From Nocardia colli (lineage in GTDB: Bacteria > Actinomycetota > Actinomycetes > Mycobacteriales > Mycobacteriaceae): a DNA stretch of 64,000 nt. The stretch covers positions 19,691 through 83,690 of the forward strand of contig NZ_VXLC01000043.1 of assembly GCF_008704205.1 (NCBI RefSeq), in the 5' to 3' direction. The position numbers were made by a program, and so were the translations under genes. The notes below the pieces were generated by a model. That model was not told where the DNA came from. It searched no databases and worked only from the letters and a program-made list of their open reading frames with translations. Positions 48,401 through 54,400 of this stretch are shown here, one piece after another. Numbering within the stretch: the stretch's first letter is position 1; each line of letters starts with the position of its first letter.

Positions 48401-51400
48401 ACGCCCTTCGGCCGTCCGGTCGAGCCGGAGGTGAACAGGACGTACGCGATGTTCGCGGGACGCAGCGGTGCCAGACGGTCCGCGTCGGTCAGCGGTGCGT
48501 ACGAGTAGCCGGACAGGTCTAGTCGATCGATACGCTGCTGCGCTACCGCGAGATTCAGATCGGTGCCGGACGTGAGTACACAGAGCGGGGCGGCCGTGTC
48601 GAGAATGTGTTCGGTGCGCTCGGCCGGGTGATCCGGATCGAGCGGCAGATAGCCGCCGCCCGCGGTGACGACCGCGTACATGCCGACCACCAGATCGAGG
48701 GACCGCCGCATACCCAGCGCGACAAGCGAATCCGGGCCGACGCCCTGCACCACGAGCCAGCGGGCCAACCGATTCACCCGGCTAGCAAACTCGGCGTAGG
48801 ACAGACTCGTGCCCTCGAAGGTGAGGGCGATGGCATCGGGTGTGCGCACTGCCTGCTCGGCGAACAGCGATGCGAGCGTTCGGGTCTCGTCGATCGTCTG
48901 TGCGGTGTCATTCCACCGGTGCACTACGCGTTCATATTCCGTGTCCGTGAGCAGCTCGATGCCGCCGATCTTCTGCCGCGAGTCCACCGCCCCGGCGGTG
49001 AGCATCCGCAGGAAGCGGGCGACGAACGATTCGATGGTCGCCGAATCGAACAGATCGGTGGCGTAGCGCAGACTGCTCGTGAGCCCCGGGCCGTCCTGCT
49101 GCTCGTTGACCACCAGGTGCAGGTCGAATTTCGCCCCGCTGTCCTCTATCTCGACCGGCTCGATCGCGAGCCAGGGCACCTCGACCGCACCGGTGCGCAG
49201 CACCGGCTGCGCTGCACCGAAGCTGAACATCACCTGGAACAGCGGATGTGCTCCGGTGCCCCGGTCGACCGCCATGGCGTCGACCAATCGCTCGAAGGGC
49301 AGGTCGGCGTTGGCGAACGCGGCCAGATCGGCATCGCGTGTCTGCTGGACGAGCTCACCGAACGAGGCGTCCGCGGCCACCGGCGTCCGCAGTACCAGCG
49401 TATTGACGAACATGCCGATGAGCGCGTCGAGTTCGCGTTCACCGCGCCCGCCGATGGGCGAGCCGATCACGATATCGTCGCTGCCGCTCAGCCGGGCCAG
49501 CGTCGCCGCGAACGCGGCGTGCAGCACCATGAACAACGTCGCACCGCTGCGCTGTGCGATGACGCGCAGCGCGGCGACCACCGCGGGCTCGATCGTGAAG
49601 TTTACTGCCGCACCGCGATTCGACGGTACAGCGGGACGTGGCCGCTCGGTCGGCAAGGCGATCTGCGCCGGTGCGCCGTCGAGCACGTCGCGCCAGAATC
49701 GCAACTGCTGGTAGGCCGGATCACCCGGGGTGTCCGGTGCGCCGAGCAACTCCCGATGCCACAGGCTGTAATCCGCGTATTGCACCGGAAGCTCCGCCCA
49801 GTCGGGTCGGTGGCCGATCAAGCGGGCGAGATAGGCCCGCACGAGATCGGTGACCAGCGGCGGCATCGAGAGTGCGTCAGCGGCGATGTGGTGGATCACG
49901 AACACGAGCACGTACTCGTCACCGATGACGCCGCGTGCGTTATCGTCCCGGTCGACCAGCAAAAGCGCTACACGCGAGGGTAGTTCGGTGGTGACGTCGA
50001 ATCCGGCTCTCGCAATCGCGGCAATCGCCGACGCAACCTCGGACCGCTCGACCGGGACCGGGTTGAGGGCGAGACCGATATCGGCGCCATCCAGAATCAG
50101 TTGGTAGGGACCGGTATCGGTATCGGGATACAGAGTGCGCAGCGATTCGTGCCGAAGCAGCACGTCCACCACGGCACGCTCCAGCGCGGCGGTATCGAGC
50201 CGTCCGGTGAGCCGGAGCACGACCGGCAGGTTGTAGACGCCGGACGGGCCGTCTTCGCTCTCCAAGCGGTTGAGGAACCACAACCGTTGCTGTGCCGGCG
50301 ACAGCGGAATACGCTCCGGCCGATTCCGCCGCGTCAATGCCGGCCGGAGCGCCCCTGCGGTGCTCAACGCATCCACCGCCGCCGAGAACCCCTCAACCGT
50401 GGCCGCTTCGAACAAGGCGCGCAACGGGACTCGAACTCCGATGGCCTCGCCCACGCGTGCCGTCACCTGAGTGGCGTCCAGCGAACTGCCGCCGAGCGCG
50501 AAGAAGTCGTCGTCCAGACCGACCCGGTCGACTCGCAGGACCTCGGCGAACACGGCAGCGACCAGTCGTTGCGCCGCGTCGACCGGAGCACGGAACCGCT
50601 CGGTCGCCAGCGCTGGGACAGGCAACGCCGCACGGTCCAGCTTGCCGCTGCTTCCCAGCGGGAACTCGGTCAGCTCGACGAGCGCGGTCGGCACCATGTA
50701 GGCGGGAAGCCGCTGTGCCAAAGCGGCTTTGAGGGCAGCCGGATCCAGCTCGGTGCCTGATGTCCGGACCACGTAGCCCGCCAAGAAGTCGCCGGACGCA
50801 CCGGTGACGAGCCGCGCCGCCGCCCGGCTCACCTCGGGTGAGGCCAGGAGCGCCGTCTCGATCTCCGCGAGTTCGATGCGCTGCCCGCGGAACTTCACCT
50901 GGAAGTCGGTGCGGCCCAGGTAAACCAGCTCTCCGTCCTGGCTCCACCGCACGAGATCGCCGGTGCGGTACATGCGTTCGCCGCCGTTCCCGAACGGATT
51001 CGCGACGAAGCGGTCCGCGGTCAGATCGACCCGGCCGTGATAGCCGCGCGCCAGCTGGTTTCCGGCCAGGTACAGCTCCCCCGGCACGCCGATGGCCACC
51101 GGCCGCATACGCGCGTCCAGCACATACACCTGGGAATTCCACTCCGGCTCCCCGATCGGCACGACCGCGGTGTCGTCGGTGGTCACCTCGCGGTAGGTGA
51201 TCGAGACCGCGGCCTCGGTGGGTCCGTAGAGATTGTGCAATCCGGCGTCGCTCATCGCTTGGAACGCGGCCACCGTCTCCGGTGGCAGCGCTTCGCCGAT
51301 GACGAAAACGTCACGCAGGGAGTCGAGTTCGCCGGGCAGCGCGTGGGCGGCGAAGACGGACAGCATGGCGGGAACGAAGTCGGTGAGTGTGACGCCGTGC

Positions 51401-54400
51401 TGAGCAATGGTTTCCGCGAGGTAGCGCGGATCGCGGTGGCCGTCCGGTGTGGCGAGTAGCAATGTGGCGCCGGCGCGCAGCGGGAGGAAGTATCCCCAGA
51501 GGGATACGTCGAAGGTGGTCGCGGTCTTCTGCAAGTAGATATCGCCGGTACGCGGGCGATATTCGGCGTGCATCCAGGCCAGTTGGTTGGCGATGGCACG
51601 ATGGCTGACCGACACTCCCTTGGGCTTGCCGGTCGAGCCGGACGTGAAGATCACGTACGCGGGGTGTTCCGGGTGCAGCGGGGCGCGCCGCTCACGCTCG
51701 CTGATCTTGGCGGCGGAGTACGCCGACAGGTCCAGTTCATCTACGTGCCGCACGGTCACGTCAGCGGGAACCGTCGCAGGGAGCACGAATCCGGCGAGAC
51801 GCGTGGTCAGTACGGAGTGCGGCCGGGCCGTATCGAGAATGTGCCCGATCCGCTCGTCCGGATGCGCGGGATCCACCGGGACATACGCCCCGCCGGCCCG
51901 CGCGACCGCGTACATGGCGACGACCAGCTCGATCGAGCGCGGCATCGCCAGCACCACCAGCGATTCCGGACCGACGCCGGATTCGATGAGCATCCTGGCC
52001 ATACGGTTGGCTTGATCGGACAGCTCGGTATAGGTCATCTGCAACGAATCCGTCTGCACAGCAACGGCATTCGGCGTACGCCTGACCTGATTGTCGAAGC
52101 CCTCGTGCAGGAAGCGGTCGGGAACCTTGTGACCGCTGGCATTCCAACTCGCGGTGACATAGTCGAATTCGCCCGCATCGAGCAGGGCGATGTCGCCGAC
52201 GGGTGTCTGCGGTTCGGCCACCGCCGTGCGTAACAACCGGACCAGCTTGGCCGCGAACTCCCGCACCGTCGGTGCGTCGAACAGATCTGTCGCATAGGTG
52301 AATTCGGCGCGGTACTCCGCATCGGCGTCCGAGATCGTCAGTTGCAGGTCGAATTTGGCGAAGCCGGGATCGAAGTCGACCGGATCGGTGACCAGGTCCG
52401 GCAGATCCGGAGTGACCGGTCCCAGGTTCTGCATGAACAGCGCCACCTGGAACAGCGGATGCCTGGCTTGGGATCGGGCCGGATTCAGCACCTCGACCAG
52501 GCGCTCGAACGGAATGCCGGCGTGGGCGAACGCGCGCAGGTCTCGGTCGCGGGCCTGCCCGACCAGCTCGGCGAAGGTCGCCGCGCCGCTGATCTCGGTG
52601 CGCAGCACGAGGGTGTTGACGAACATCCCGACCAGGTCGTCCAGCGCGGCATCGCCGCGGCCGGCCACCGGCGTGCCGATCGCGATGTCGGTCGTACCCG
52701 ACAGCCGGGCCAGCAGTGCGGCCAGCGCGGCGTGCAGGACCATGAACGGCGTCGCCTGGCAGCGGGCAGCGACCTCCTCGATCGCCGCGCGCAGCTCCGC
52801 GTCGAGGCGGAATTCCTGGGTCGCGCCGCGATAGGACGCCCGCGCGGGCCGCGGCCGGTCGGCGGGCAGATCCAGCTGCGCGGGAAGGTCTGCCAGTTCG
52901 GTCCGCCAGAACGCCAGCTGGCGGGCCGCCGCCGAATCCGGGTCGGCCTCGTCGCCCAGCACCTGCTGCTGCCAGAGCGCGTAGTCCGCGTACTGCACCG
53001 CGAGCGGGGCCCAGCCGGGGGCACGTCCGGCGCGGCGTGCGGCATACGCGGTGCCGAGGTCGCGCACCAGCGGGCCCAGCGAGACGCCGTCGGCGGCGAT
53101 GTGATGCACGACCAGCACCAGCGTGTGATCGGCCGGCCCGCAACGCAGCAGGCGTACCCGAACCGGGATCTCTTCGGCGACGTCGAAGCCCTGGGACGCG
53201 ACCACCAGGATCGCGTCCGCCAGCTTGTGCTCCGGCACTTCGGACGGTGTCAGGTCGAACACCGCGTGCACCCGGCGGATCAGCTGCGCGGGCCCGGCCA
53301 CCGTGTGCGGATAGACGGTGCGCAGGACTTCGTGTCGCGCAACCAGATCGGTGATCGCCGCGGAGAGCGCGGCCACGTCGAGCTCGCCGCGCAGCCGCAA
53401 CGCCACCGGAATGTTGTCCACCGCAGCGGTATCGAATGCGCGGGCGGATTCCGTGTCGGTGCCGAATCTATTCAGGAACCACATGCGCCGCTGCGGTGGC
53501 GACAGCGGAATGTGCTCCGGCCGTTCCCCCGCCACCAGCGGTGGGCGATCGACGCCGTGCTGGGCCGCGGCCGCGATCGCGGCCGCGGTCGGTCGATCGA
53601 AGAAGTCCCGCACGTCGATGGTTACCCCGAGCGCGGTCGAGATGCGAGCGATGGCGCGCGTCGCGATGAGCGAATTCCCGCCCAGCGCAAAGAAATCGTC
53701 GTCGGCGCCGATCCGGTCGAGGCCGAGCAGGCCGGCGAAGATCCCGGCCACCTGAACCTCGGCGGCCGTCTCCGGTGCACGATAAGTGGCCGCAGCAGAG
53801 CCGAATTCGGGTTCCGGCAGGGCGCGGCGGTCCAGTTTGCCGTTGACGTTCAACGGCATCGCGTCCAGCACGGTGACCAGCGACGGCACCATGTACTCCG
53901 GCAGTTCCCGCCGCACGGAGGTCAGCACCGCAACCGGATCGATGACTCCACTGCCCACCACGTAGCCGACCAGATGATCGCTGTTGTGCTGCCGGTACAG
54001 TACGACCGCAGCCTGCGTGACCCGTGGATGCCGCAGCAGTGCCGCCTCGACTTCACCCAGTTCGATCCGCAGGCCGTGCAGCTTCACCTGGAAGTCGGTG
54101 CGGCCCAGGTATTCCAGTTCATCCGGTCCGCCGTCGCGACCGGCCACCCAGCGCACCAGGTCGCCGGTCCGGTACAGCCGCTCCCCCACCGGTCCCTCCG
54201 GGCTGGCGACGAACCGCTCGGCCGTGATGCCGGGCCGCGCCACATAGCCGCGGGCGAGCTGCACACCTGCGAGGTAGAGCTCACCGACCACGCCGGTGGG
54301 CACCGGGCGCAGATTGTCGTCGAGCACCAGCAGGTCGGTGTCGTCCGCGGGTGTCCCGATCGGCACGCTGGTCACGTCGGCACCGGTGACCTCGTGCGCG

